Translations under genes and position numbers: made by a program
NCBI RefSeq assembly: GCF_004340525.1
Contig: NZ_SLWX01000013.1
Location: forward strand, 1-64,000
DNA from: Chromatocurvus halotolerans
GTDB lineage: Bacteria; Pseudomonadota; Gammaproteobacteria; Pseudomonadales; Halieaceae
Direction: 5' to 3'
DNA length: 64,000 nt
In this document: positions 17,884 to 25,644 of the stretch, piece by piece
Layout of the letters: every line of letters starts with the position of its first letter
Numbering within the stretch: the stretch's first letter is position 1
The notes under the pieces: model-generated
What the model saw: only the letters and a program-made list of their open reading frames with translations
Databases searched by the model: none
What the model was told of the DNA's origin: nothing

Positions 17884-18807
17884 TCAATCCGTGAAATACC
17901 AGAACTTCGGCTCTGTGCCGAGTTCCTCCTTCAACCGGAACACCTTCTTGTTCGCCAGGACGTAGCGGATCTCGCTCGACGGATCCAGCAGATTGCCGAA
18001 GATGCGCGCTCCCGTCGGACAGGCCTCCTGGCAGGCCGGCTGTCGGCCTTCCCGGGTGCGCTGGGTGCAGAAGTGGCATTTCTCCACGACACCCCTGGGC
18101 CGCGGGCGATTGCCCAGGTAATTCGTGTTCCGATTGATGTCCTCTGAGGGTATCTGCGGTTCACGCCAGTTGAAGTGCCTGGCCTGATACGGACAGGCCG
18201 TCATGCAGTAGCGACAGCCGATACACCAGTCGTAGTCCACCACCACGATGCCATCCGGCTCCATCCAGGTCGCCTCGACCGGACAGGCCTTGACGCAGGG
18301 CGGGTTGTCGCACTGCATGCACTGCACCGGAAGGTAATACTTGCCCTCCACCGGCACCGTGTCGGGATCATAGTAATGCTCCGAGTGCTCGAGGTTCCGG
18401 CTGCCCTCCTCCATCTCCAGCACGCGGATGTATTCCATCTGCGAACCGCGATCCAGGTTGTTTTCCCGCACGCAGGCCGATACGCAATCCCGATAACCCT
18501 GACACTTGCTGATATTCAGGGCATAGCCAAAAACGACATCCTCCTGCGGTGGCTGGTCGCGACAGATAATGTCCACGTCATAGCGGCGCTTGGCGCGGCG
18601 CTCGATGCGGCCGATGGCGTCGGCAATCTCCTCGTCGCTCATGCGCTGGTAATGGTTCTGGAAAAAACTGCCCATGGTGTCCATGAGCGTACTGCCACCC
18701 CAGGCGGGGGCGGCCGCAGTACCGGCCACCGCAGCACCGGCGCCGGCGGCGGCGCCCAGGAAGCGACGGCGACTCTGGTCGATGGTCTCGCTCTGCAAAT
18801 TACTCAT
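17884..18807 (-). CDS. Tat-exported ferredoxin subunit with four [4Fe-4S] clusters (DsrO/NrfC-like)
   Basis: This 307-aa protein begins with a twin-arginine signal (SRRRFLG followed by an Ala/Gly-rich hydrophobic stretch). Four cysteine groups follow: CQGYRDCVSAC, CMQCDNPPCVKACP, CIGCRYCMTACP and a CHFC...CQEACP pair. This is the standard set for four cubane clusters in NrfC/DsrO/TtrB-type electron-transfer subunits. The start at 18807 places the Tat motif near the N-terminus and overlaps the upstream cytochrome stop by eight bases. It would wire the tetraheme cytochrome to the NrfD-like membrane partner. Confidence 0.92.
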   Translation of the reverse strand: MSNLQSETIDQSRRRFLGAAAGAGAAVAGTAAAPAWGGSTLMDTMGSFFQNHYQRMSDEEIADAIGRIERRAKRRYDVDIICRDQPPQEDVVFGYALNISKCQGYRDCVSACVRENNLDRGSQMEYIRVLEMEEGSRNLEHSEHYYDPDTVPVEGKYYLPVQCMQCDNPPCVKACPVEATWMEPDGIVVVDYDWCIGCRYCMTACPYQARHFNWREPQIPSEDINRNTNYLGNRPRPRGVVEKCHFCTQRTREGRQPACQEACPTGARIFGNLLDPSSEIRYVLANKKVFRLKEELGTEPKFWYFTD

Positions 18808-19492
18808 GTCCGCTCTCCTCGTCGACCGGCTGCCAGGGATACACTGGCGGATGCTTTCTGCCCTTGTCGGGCATGGGCTCAAGACCCGCCCGGATGCCCG
18901 GAGGACCCTCCGGCGCGCGCGGGCGGACCGCCGGGTCGTGCGGGTTGTGGCAGTGTGCGCAGCTGTAGACGCGGCGCTCACCCTGCCATTTTTCGACGCG
19001 TTTGCCGTGCGCTCCGAAGGTCCAGTCGCGGTGCGTATCGCCGTGGCACTGGCCACAGACCTGATCGGCGCGATCGAAACTCACCGTGTCGCCGGCCAGC
19101 GTGGCAAGCTCGTTACGCCTGTCCGCGTCGTGACACTCGAGGCACCAGAAGCGCCCTTCACCATGATCCAGAAGACCCGGGTGCGGCGCAGAGAGCTTGC
19201 GGCGCTCGGGGTTGGCCGGCATGTGCGCGTGGCAATCGGCGCAGGGGTAATGACTGAGCGCCTCGCGGCGCGATACCACCGAAACCTGCGGGGCGTCCGG
19301 GTACCCGGTAAAACCCGCCGGCGGCCCGGGGTCGGGCTCAGGTCCAGGGGGATGCTCGCGCAGCGACCGATGACCCTCCTCCGATATCGGCGGCAGGTCT
19401 GCAGCCGGCGCCAGCGCCAGCAACGCAGCCCCGAGACCCGCCGCAAGCGCGATGGCGGGGAGCAAGCGCCGCTCAGACTGTGAACCTCTCAT
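18800..19492 (-). CDS. tetraheme cytochrome c, first gene of the NrfD-type module
   Basis: This is a 230-aa protein with an N-terminal hydrophobic signal or anchor and four CxxCH haem sites (CADCH, CLECH, CGQCH, CAHCH). Additional His residues could serve as distal ligands. It is compatible with NrfB-like or NapC/DsrJ-like multihaem carriers, but does not match one subfamily clearly. The start at 19492 has a strong AAGGAGG site six bases upstream. It overlaps the ferredoxin gene, so the three subunits are probably translated together. An FNR-like box lies about 84 bases upstream. Confidence 0.87.
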   Translation of the reverse strand: MRGSQSERRLLPAIALAAGLGAALLALAPAADLPPISEEGHRSLREHPPGPEPDPGPPAGFTGYPDAPQVSVVSRREALSHYPCADCHAHMPANPERRKLSAPHPGLLDHGEGRFWCLECHDADRRNELATLAGDTVSFDRADQVCGQCHGDTHRDWTFGAHGKRVEKWQGERRVYSCAHCHNPHDPAVRPRAPEGPPGIRAGLEPMPDKGRKHPPVYPWQPVDEESGHE

Positions 19493-19816
19493 GGCTGCCT
19501 CCTTCCACTGAAATCGCGGGAAGTCGCGATGTATCCGCACAGTCTGCAGGACTGCCTGCGCGGCAGACATGATCTCAATCAAGCCAGTGCGAGATAGTCG
19601 CGGACAGATCCCCCATGACACCAGATGGCCGCATGGTGCGTCAGCGAACCGACAGGGCAACTGCGCAGGCGTATTCTCAATGTTCATCCTGAATGCCACG
19701 CGTTCTGGGTATTCAGACCCCTTTCCCGGCAATCTTGCAGGGAAGGAAGCGCTGTGATGAAGCGGTCAGGCAGGACATATCGTCCGGCTGACATACGCGA
19801 TTTGAAGGAGATTCAC
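19493..19816. other. divergent intergenic region between the NrfD-module operon and the PRC-barrel gene
   Basis: About 324 bases hold no convincing gene. An FNR-like palindrome lies at 19569-19582, and an AAGGAG ribosome site belongs to the PRC gene. Short open frames here show no homology, lipobox or ribosome site that would support them. Promoters for both flanking transcription units should lie here, but I could not assign -35/-10 elements reliably. Confidence 0.6.
19569..19582. promoter_or_regulatory. FNR/Anr-like box upstream of the tetraheme cytochrome operon
   Basis: ATGAT-CTCA-ATCAA matches nine of ten conserved positions of the FNR consensus TTGAT-N4-ATCAA (read on the minus strand TTGAT-TGAG-ATCAT). 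It is centred about 84 bases upstream of the start of the tetraheme cytochrome gene. Oxygen-responsive control of the electron-transfer module is inferred. A chance match is possible. Confidence 0.45.
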
Positions 19817-20302
19817 ATGAAGAAATTACATTCACTGGCACTTTGTGCATTGGTCACACCCCTACTGACTTTCAGTGCAGGGTCTGTCCTGGCCCAACAA
19901 TCCACTGACAGGGAGATGGACCGCAAGAGCTCGAGCATGCAGCACGACAAGAGCATGCAACACAACAAAGGTTTTATGGACTCCGTCCCCGCCAGAGGCA
20001 TGCATGCCAGCCATCTGATGGAGGCCACCGTCAAGACCACCGGTGGCGAGGCCGTAGGCTCTGTGAGTGACCTGATCGTCGACGAAGACGGCCAGATCGT
20101 CGCTATTGTCGTCGGCGTCGGCGGCATCCTTGGCATGGGCGAGAAAGACGTCGCGATTGGCTGGGATGACGTCCAGCGATCGAAGATGTCCAGCAAAGCC
20201 GGCACTTCCACAGCCTCAGATGATTCCGACGATCTGGAACTGCATATCGACATGAGCCGTGAAGAACTGCGCTCTGCGCCAGAGTTCGAACGTCAGGAGT
20301 GA
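19817..20302 (+). CDS. exported PRC-barrel domain protein
   Basis: This 161-aa protein has a signal peptide (cleavage near VLAQQ), a Met/Ser/Lys/His-rich linker and a PRC-barrel domain (ASHLMEATVKTTGGEAVG, SVSDLIVDEDGQIVAIVVGVGG). PRC barrels are small beta-barrel adaptor domains. Periplasmic forms often lie in stress-response clusters like this one. AAGGAG sits seven bases upstream. A strong hairpin terminator follows at 20349. Confidence 0.85.
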   Translation: MKKLHSLALCALVTPLLTFSAGSVLAQQSTDREMDRKSSSMQHDKSMQHNKGFMDSVPARGMHASHLMEATVKTTGGEAVGSVSDLIVDEDGQIVAIVVGVGGILGMGEKDVAIGWDDVQRSKMSSKAGTSTASDDSDDLELHIDMSREELRSAPEFERQE

Positions 20303-20348
20303 GCCCTGCTACGCCCATAAAATCGGGCGGAATCAAGGCGAGACATAC

Positions 20349-20377
20349 GCGGCAGGCGCGAAAGCGCCTGCCGCTTT
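20349..20377 (+). terminator. rho-independent terminator after the PRC-barrel gene
   Basis: A perfect 11-bp stem, GCGGCAGGCGC (20349-20359) with GCGCCTGCCGC (20364-20374), is closed by a GAAA tetraloop and followed by a short T run (20375-20377). It lies 46 bases after the PRC gene and before the GlsB-like gene. Confidence 0.75.
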
Positions 20378-20404
20378 CATGACAATCCAATGGAGAAATC
20401 AATC

Positions 20405-20677
20405 ATGGGTATCATTATATGGCTGATCATGGGCGGCGTCGTCGGCTGGATCGCGAGCCTGATCATGGGCACGAGTGCCAGGCAGGGAATCGTTCTCAAT
20501 ATTGTTGTCGGCATCGTCGGCGCATTGATCGGCGGCTGGCTGATAGGACCCTTGATCGGCGCGGGATCAATCAACGACGGCATCACCGTCATGAGCTTTA
20601 TCGTTTCGCTGATCGGCGCGGTGATACTGCTGGCCATCCTGAGTCTGTTCCAGCGTAGCTCCAACAGGCAGCCCTGA
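20405..20677 (+). CDS. GlsB/YeaQ/YmgE family stress-response membrane protein
   Basis: This is a 90-aa protein with three hydrophobic segments and the family pattern WLIMGGVVGWIASLIMG and NIVVGIVGALIGGWL. Members are transglycosylase-associated, stress-induced inner-membrane proteins of unknown mechanism. GGAGA upstream supports the ATG at 20405. It is part of a run of small envelope-stress genes. Confidence 0.9.
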   Translation: MGIIIWLIMGGVVGWIASLIMGTSARQGIVLNIVVGIVGALIGGWLIGPLIGAGSINDGITVMSFIVSLIGAVILLAILSLFQRSSNRQP

Positions 20678-20816
20678 GGGAATGGTGCTCCTTTCAACGG
20701 GACACTGGTCCAGGCGACAACAAGCTGCAGACCGATAAGCAGCAAAAACGCGAGCCGCGAGCGCCTGCGGGAACGTTCGTGACACGGCGCGGACGGACTG
20801 AACCACGGAGGCGCTG

Positions 20817-22214
20817 ATGAGCGTAACCTGCTTTACTCGTCAATGGAGCGCTGCGCTCCTTCTGTTCTGCTGTACGACGCTTTCACTTCTGGCATCAGCG
20901 CAGCAGCACGCTATCGTGGAACCGGAGACGCCGCCCGTAGAGGCAGACCTTGATCCGGCGCTGGTCGCGCAGGAATATGCCCGCACGGCACGCGATGATG
21001 CACGCATCGCTACGCGTCTCTCGGCGAGACTGGCGCGGCACGACGACCTTCAGGGCGTCAACCCGAGGGTCAGCGCCGGTGTCGTTGTCCTCTCGGGCAC
21101 GGTGCTTGACGCCGCCGATCGTGAGCTGGCCGAGTTGATTGCTGCCAGCATCGAGGGCGTGATATCGGTTCAGCAGCGCATCGCCATAAACGCCAGCCTG
21201 AGCGATCGCGTGAGTCCGGCACTGGCACAGTCGCGGGAAAAGCTGATGCGGCTGATTGCAGCATTGCCGCTGCTCCTTGTCGCTGCAGGTGTCGCCCTCG
21301 GATTCGTCTGGCTCGGTCGCTGGCTGGCGGGGCGGCTGCATCTGTTGCGGTGGGGCATCGAAAACCCCTATCTGGATAGTGTGCTGCGTCGCGGGGTCCA
21401 GCTGGTAATGCTGATGGCTGGCGTGCTGATCGCGCTGGATCTGCTTGGAGCCACTGCGCTGGTCGGCGCGGTGCTGGGCTCCGCCGGCATCCTCGGTATC
21501 ATACTCGGCCTGGCATTCAAGGAAATCGCCGAGAACCATCTCGCGGGCGTACTCCTGAACGTGCGGCGACCGTTCTCACCCGGTGACCACATCATCGTGA
21601 ACGAGCACGAAGGCAAAGTGATATCACTGAATTCCCGTGCCACAGTCCTCATGACGCTGGACGGCAATCATCTGCGTTTGCCCAACGCCATGGTGTTCAA
21701 AGGCGTACTGCTCAACTACAGCCGCAATCCGCTGCGGCGGCTGCAGTTCACCCTTGCGATTGGCCTGGAACAGGATCTCACTGCGGTCAGGCTTCTCGGC
21801 CTGGAAACCCTGCGCAATATGCCCGCTACAAGCACTGAACCTGAACCACAGGCAATCATTCGATCCGTGGGTGACTCATCAGTGTTGATCGACTTTTCCG
21901 CCTGGATCGACCAGCGCGAGGTCGACTTCCTGAAGACGCGCAGCGAGGCAATCCGGCAGGTCAAGTGCGCCATAGAAGATGCGGGGATGGATACCCCAGA
22001 GCCAATCCACCGAGTGCAGTTGATCCGCGCCCGCACCGATTCCGAAGACACTGATGCGGCGGCTGCAGCAAAGCAGCGAGAACGCAAGCCGCGCCCGCAT
22101 GACAACATCGAAGCAGACGTATCGGTCAACCACGATCTCGACGTACAGGTCGCCCGGGAACGAGCCACTGAACTGGGCCAGGACCTTTTGCAGCATGCCG
22201 CGCCGAAGGAATGA
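20817..22214 (+). CDS. mechanosensitive channel (MscS family) with periplasmic BON domain
   Basis: This 465-aa protein has, in order, a signal/first hydrophobic segment, a BON-type domain at about residues 50-125 (SARLARHDDL, SAGVVVLSGTV, GVISVQQRI), transmembrane helices, the MscS pore helix (GSAGILGIILGLAFKEIAENHLAGVLL) in two pieces, the beta domain (RPFSPGDHIIVNEHEGKV) and a C-terminal alpha-beta region. It should gate on membrane tension during osmotic downshock. The BON domain suggests coupling to phospholipid or outer envelope structures. GGAGG lies five bases before the ATG. The C-terminus is charged and disordered-looking. Confidence 0.9.
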   Translation: MSVTCFTRQWSAALLLFCCTTLSLLASAQQHAIVEPETPPVEADLDPALVAQEYARTARDDARIATRLSARLARHDDLQGVNPRVSAGVVVLSGTVLDAADRELAELIAASIEGVISVQQRIAINASLSDRVSPALAQSREKLMRLIAALPLLLVAAGVALGFVWLGRWLAGRLHLLRWGIENPYLDSVLRRGVQLVMLMAGVLIALDLLGATALVGAVLGSAGILGIILGLAFKEIAENHLAGVLLNVRRPFSPGDHIIVNEHEGKVISLNSRATVLMTLDGNHLRLPNAMVFKGVLLNYSRNPLRRLQFTLAIGLEQDLTAVRLLGLETLRNMPATSTEPEPQAIIRSVGDSSVLIDFSAWIDQREVDFLKTRSEAIRQVKCAIEDAGMDTPEPIHRVQLIRARTDSEDTDAAAAAKQRERKPRPHDNIEADVSVNHDLDVQVARERATELGQDLLQHAAPKE

Positions 22215-22247
22215 TGGCCTGGTGGGCCACCCGTGTTGACCTGAAGA

Positions 22248-22395
22248 GACCCGTCAACGGACGTCGCGCTTATCGCGCAGACCATTATTGAAATACTGGC
22301 CATGCCCTTCCGGATCGATCGACGCACGGTGGAGATCTCCGTGAACATCGGGCTCTCGCGTTATCCGCAGGACGCATCAACATCGGGCGGTATAC
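22248..22395 (+). pseudogene. relic of a GGDEF (diguanylate cyclase) domain, C-terminal part
   Basis: In the frame of 22302 the translation reads DVALIAQTIIEILAMPF then RRTVEISVNIGLSRYPQDA. This matches the segment just after the GGDEF motif of diguanylate cyclases, where families have AxxILEALxxPF and VSxSIGISxYPxDG. The frame is closed by TGA at 22242, and similarity ends after about 22395. No GGDEF motif, start codon or ribosome site belongs to it. It appears to be the remnant of a deleted regulatory gene left between the MscS and CsbD genes. Confidence 0.7.
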
Positions 22396-22514
22396 GTTGG
22401 GCAGCGCACCGACCCAGAGTCGTACATGAATCATCCTGCAGTCATCGCCATGTTGCGGACAGATTGCATGGCGCCGGCAATCCGCCAACGCAACAATCAG
22501 CAGGAGATAAGATA

Positions 22515-22673
22515 ATGAACAAGAATGAAGTCAAAGGTCGTGCAAATGAGGCAAAAGGCAAGGCAAAGGAAGTCACCGGCAAACTGACCGGCGATAAGGG
22601 CACAGAAGCCAAAGGCAAAGTCGAAAAACACAGCGGCAAGGCCAAGCGCGACGTCGCGAAAGAAAAAAAGTAA
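22515..22673 (+). CDS. CsbD family stress-response protein (first copy)
   Basis: This is a 52-aa, highly charged, Lys/Gly/Ala-rich protein with the CsbD pattern NEVKGRANEAKGKAKEVTGKL. CsbD proteins are small, soluble and general-stress-induced, with unknown function. AGGAGA lies about ten bases before the ATG. It is too short for many gene callers. A second family member lies at 32711. Confidence 0.9.
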   Translation: MNKNEVKGRANEAKGKAKEVTGKLTGDKGTEAKGKVEKHSGKAKRDVAKEKK

Positions 22674-22698
22674 CCGCACAGACACACCGTTAAACACG

Positions 22699-22719
22699 CT
22701 GAACGCCAAAAACGTTCAG
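22699..22719 (+). terminator. hairpin after the first csbD-like gene
   Basis: CTGAACG (22699-22705) pairs with CGTTCAG (22713-22719) around an A-rich 7-base loop. No T run follows, so it may be a weak terminator or an mRNA-stabilising structure. Confidence 0.4.
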
Positions 22720-22798
22720 ACGGGAACGTGGGTCGTAGGGTGACGGCAGCACTGCCGCCAGCCCTGTTCAATTACGATAGATTACGGACGAGGTAAAC

Positions 22799-23014
22799 AT
22801 GACGAGTCATCGAATTCTGGCTGTGGTTCTGCTGGTTGTGGGATCAATTCTGCTGTTTTTTGCCTATCAGTCCTCCCAGAGTCTGGGCGACCAGGTTTCG
22901 GAGGCCGTGACCGGTCAGTTCACTGACGCCACGACCTGGTATCTGATTCTCGGAGCCGCGTCTGTCGTGGCCGGCGGGGTCATGCTGCTTTCGAAACGAT
23001 CCGGAGGTAGTTAA
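22799..23014 (+). CDS. DUF3185-like small membrane protein
   Basis: This is a 71-aa protein with two transmembrane helices separated by a short polar loop (QSSQSLGDQVSEAVTGQFTD, beginning after the first helix) and a basic C-terminus. The pattern fits DUF3185, found next to envelope-stress genes. AGGT-type ribosome site upstream. It sits 14 bases before the original start of the interrupted AI-2E-type gene and may have been co-transcribed with it. Confidence 0.75.
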   Translation: MTSHRILAVVLLVVGSILLFFAYQSSQSLGDQVSEAVTGQFTDATTWYLILGAASVVAGGVMLLSKRSGGS

Positions 23015-23091
23015 AGCAGGAATACCCGATGCCGCAAAAGATCGAGGAATCCGGGTTCGATGAGGAGAGGGGCGGCACTCATGATCCATCC

Positions 23092-23099
23092 ACGGTACC
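23092..23099. repeat. left copy of 8-bp target-site duplication (ACGGTACC)
   Basis: ACGGTACC directly abuts the left inverted repeat of the IS element and is repeated exactly at 24425-24432. Eight base pairs is a usual duplication length for IS256-family transposition. An intact duplication indicates insertion without later rearrangement. Confidence 0.92.
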
Positions 23100-23129
23100 G
23101 AGGGTGTAAATTTTACTGTGTAAATGGTC
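23100..23129 (+). repeat. left terminal inverted repeat of the IS256-family element
   Basis: It begins GAGGGTGTAAA and contains CTGTGTAAATGG, matching the reverse complement of 24395-24424 at 24 of 30 positions. Confidence 0.88.
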
Positions 23130-23159
23130 ATCGAACTATACTGCCCACAGGAGGCAACG

Positions 23160-24386
23160 ATGACCAATCTCACAGAAAAACAAAAGTCCCTGCTCGACGA
23201 ACTGCTCAAGGACTTTGACGGCGACGCCGAGTCGCTGCTCGGCAAAAACGGCCTGATGATGCAGCTCAAGAAGCGCGCGGTAGAAACCATGCTCGAGGGC
23301 GAAATTACCGACCACCTGGGCTACGAGCCCAGTGATTCCGCTGGCAACGGCTCAGGAAATTCCCGCAACGGCCGAACCGGCAAGACTGTCCAGAGCAAGG
23401 ATGGGCCCTTCGAGATTTCCGTGCCACGGGATCGCAACAGCAGCTTTGATCCTCAGGTTATTCGCAAGGGCCAGCGCCGGATGGATGGCATTGACGACGT
23501 CATTGTCTCCTTCTACGCACGCGGACTCAGCACCCGGGAGATTCAGGCGGAACTGAAGGAGCTTTACGGCGCCGACGTGTCGCCAACGCTGATCTCCAAC
23601 GTCACCAACACGGTTCTCGACGAGGTTAAAGCCTGGCAGGCGCGCCCTCTAGACGAGGTCTACCCGATCATCTACTTCGACTGCCTGTTCGTGAAATCAC
23701 GGGAAGACGGCACCATCGTCAACAAGGCGGTGTATCTGGCCCTTGGCATCAACATGGACGGCGAGAAGGAATTGCTCGGCCTGTGGCTTTCCAACACGGA
23801 AGGTGCCAAGTTCTGGCTCACCGTGTTTAACGAGCTCAAGACCCGCGGATTGAATGATTGCTTCATCGCCTGCGTGGACGGCCTTAAGGGCCTGCCAGAG
23901 GCCATAGAAGCGGTTTATCCACACACCCGGGTTCAACTGTGCATTGTTCATCAGGTTCGCAACAGCCTGAAATACGTGTCCTGGAAAGACCGCAAGAAAG
24001 TCGCCAGTGGGTTGCGCGCCATCTACACGGCACCCACTCCTGACGCCGCCAGAACGTCTCTCGACAGCTTTGCCGACCAATGGGGCGAGCAGTATCCGGC
24101 AATCGTGCCGAGCTGGGAACGCAACTGGGAGCGCCTGATTCCGTTCTTCGATTACCCGCCTGCGATTCGCAAGGTGGTCTACACCACCAACGCGATTGAG
24201 TCGCTGAATTACAGCATGCGCAAAGTGATCAAGGGCCGCGGCGCATTCCCCAACGACGATGCGATCAGGAAGCTGCTGTATCTGGGCTTACAGAATGCAT
24301 CAAAGAAGTGGACGATGCCGATCCGCGACTGGAAAGCGGCGCTGAACCAGTTCATTATTCTGTACGGTGACAGGGTACCTGTCTGA
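23160..24386 (+). CDS. IS256-family transposase (mutator type)
   Basis: This is an intact 408-aa transposase. The DDE residues are visible as Asp in IIYFDCLFVK, Asp in ACVDGLKGLPEAI and Glu in YTTNAIESLN, the usual IS256 signature. An N-terminal DNA-binding region precedes a LGYEPSD-type segment. AGGAGG lies six bases before the ATG at 23160. An in-frame GTG/ATG extension upstream would enter the inverted repeat and is rejected. It should cut and join the terminal repeats to move the element. Confidence 0.96.
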   Translation: MTNLTEKQKSLLDELLKDFDGDAESLLGKNGLMMQLKKRAVETMLEGEITDHLGYEPSDSAGNGSGNSRNGRTGKTVQSKDGPFEISVPRDRNSSFDPQVIRKGQRRMDGIDDVIVSFYARGLSTREIQAELKELYGADVSPTLISNVTNTVLDEVKAWQARPLDEVYPIIYFDCLFVKSREDGTIVNKAVYLALGINMDGEKELLGLWLSNTEGAKFWLTVFNELKTRGLNDCFIACVDGLKGLPEAIEAVYPHTRVQLCIVHQVRNSLKYVSWKDRKKVASGLRAIYTAPTPDAARTSLDSFADQWGEQYPAIVPSWERNWERLIPFFDYPPAIRKVVYTTNAIESLNYSMRKVIKGRGAFPNDDAIRKLLYLGLQNASKKWTMPIRDWKAALNQFIILYGDRVPV

Positions 24387-24394
24387 CATGAACC

Positions 24395-24424
24395 GGCCAT
24401 TTACACAGAAATCTTCATACCCTC
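24395..24424 (-). repeat. right terminal inverted repeat of the IS256-family element
   Basis: It ends CATACCCTC next to the duplicated ACGGTACC. On the minus strand it begins GAGGGTATGAA and shares the CTGTGTAAATGG core with the left end. Confidence 0.88.
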
Positions 24425-24432
24425 ACGGTACC
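24425..24432. repeat. right copy of 8-bp target-site duplication (ACGGTACC)
   Basis: This is an exact repeat of 23092-23099, directly after the right inverted repeat. It also codes residues of the interrupted transporter gene. Confidence 0.92.
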
Positions 24433-24484
24433 GGCCAGGCGACTGTTCAACGCGTTTGAGCTTCGTCTGTTCCGCTACACCGCA

Positions 24485-25537
24485 GTGCTTTTTTCTCTGG
24501 TGGCACTCACGGCGCTGGTGGTCATCATCGTATGGTCGTTCGGCTGGGTACTGAATGCCTTCTACAACCTGCTGCTTTCGCTTGCCATCGCCGGCGTTCT
24601 TGCACTGGTATTGCACCCGGTCGCCGAATTTCTTGAGAAAAGGCTACGTCTGCCACACTTGCTGGCCATCGTTCTTTTACTCACCGTCTTCTTCTTCAGT
24701 ATCTTCAGCCTGATCGCCCTCCTGGTCCCGGTGCTCGTCAGCCAGGCAGTGCAGCTGATGACCGTGATACCCGAAGTGCTCCTGAGCTGGCAGTCGTATC
24801 TCGAATTTCATTATCCCGAAGTGAGCGACGTACTTGCCGAGCGCTTGACAGGCGACGATAACGACGTCGCTGGCGCGGACCTCGCAGGTACGGGCAATAC
24901 CATCATGTCCTATCTTGGAATGTTTGCGGGCATCATTTTCATGCCTCTATTCCTTTTCTTCACGCTATTCTCCGGCGATTTACTCCGCGACAAGGCATCC
25001 GAACTGCTGTCAGTATTCCAGAACCGCACCCAGGAAAAGGCGCTGTATTTCATGGACGTGTTCGTGCAGTACATCACCGCCTTTTTCCAGGGGCAGCTAC
25101 TCATTGCCGTGTGCATGGGAACCCTTTACGCAATCAGTTTCACCTTGATAGGCCTGGAGTTCGGGGTTCTGGTCGGACTGGTCCTCGGCATGCTGAATAT
25201 CGTTCCCTTCCTGGGCACCATGATCGGACTGATCGTGGTGCTGCCCATGGCCTATCTTCAGCCAGAGGGCGGTATCGAGCTACTGATCATGACGGGCGTG
25301 GTATTCGCCGCCGTTCAACTGATCGAGAGCTGGATTCTGACACCGAGAATCATGGCGGAACGCTCGGGGCTGCACCCGGCGCTTGTCATCATTTCGCTGT
25401 TTTTCTGGGGTACCGCGCTGAACGGCGTTATCGGCATGATACTCGCGGTTCCCCTCACCGCCTTCTTTGTTGCTATCTGGAGTGAGATCAAGGCGAGCCT
25501 CGTCCACACGCTGAGCTCGCGGGAAACCAAGGTCTGA
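24485..25537 (+). CDS. residual open frame of an AI-2E-type (YdiK/PerM) transporter
   Basis: This is a 350-aa polytopic membrane protein with the long hydrophobic N-terminal pair, a soluble central segment rich in acidic residues, and C-terminal helices containing GLVLGMLNIVPFLGTMIGL in part. It fits the AI-2E/UPF0118 family, whose members export small signals or ions. GTG at 24485 is the first usable start after the IS, but it lacks a good ribosome site and would remove about 40 N-terminal cytoplasmic residues. Expression would need a promoter in or after the IS element. Treat as probably inactive. Confidence 0.7.
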   Translation: MLFSLVALTALVVIIVWSFGWVLNAFYNLLLSLAIAGVLALVLHPVAEFLEKRLRLPHLLAIVLLLTVFFFSIFSLIALLVPVLVSQAVQLMTVIPEVLLSWQSYLEFHYPEVSDVLAERLTGDDNDVAGADLAGTGNTIMSYLGMFAGIIFMPLFLFFTLFSGDLLRDKASELLSVFQNRTQEKALYFMDVFVQYITAFFQGQLLIAVCMGTLYAISFTLIGLEFGVLVGLVLGMLNIVPFLGTMIGLIVVLPMAYLQPEGGIELLIMTGVVFAAVQLIESWILTPRIMAERSGLHPALVIISLFFWGTALNGVIGMILAVPLTAFFVAIWSEIKASLVHTLSSRETKV

Positions 25538-25644
25538 AGCAAGCGCCTGCCGCCGTTAACTATCGGTGCGCCGGCGCACAGATTAACTTGCTGGCTAATG
25601 TCATGCTCCGATTGAACCCACCCGAAGCATGGAGAAGAAACATC

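Larger units (their letters stand above)
23100..24424 (+). mobile_element. complete IS256-family insertion sequence, 1325 bp
   Basis: The element is bounded by imperfect terminal inverted repeats. The outer 30 bases agree at 24 positions (left 23100-23129, right 24395-24424), with the conserved inner core CTGTGTAAATGG. An 8-bp direct duplication, ACGGTACC, flanks it. It carries one intact transposase gene and no passenger. All parts needed for mobility are visible, so it may be active. Confidence 0.93.
23029..25537 (+). pseudogene. AI-2E-type transporter gene split by an IS256-family insertion
   Basis: An ATG at 23029 opens a frame (MPQKIEESGF...) that runs to 23099, where the IS element begins. 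Removing 23100-24424 plus one copy of the 8-bp duplication joins it in frame to 24433-25537. That gives a continuous 391-aa protein whose first helix follows the charged N-terminal tail. The reconstruction has no stop and restores a normal AI-2E/YdiK/PerM-family length. As it stands the gene is interrupted 71 bases after its start. Only the remainder from 24485 could be translated. Confidence 0.85.

Noticed and set aside
23124-23159. upstream extension of the IS256 transposase
   Set aside because: It would start inside the terminal inverted repeat. AGGAGG is correctly spaced for ATG 23160.
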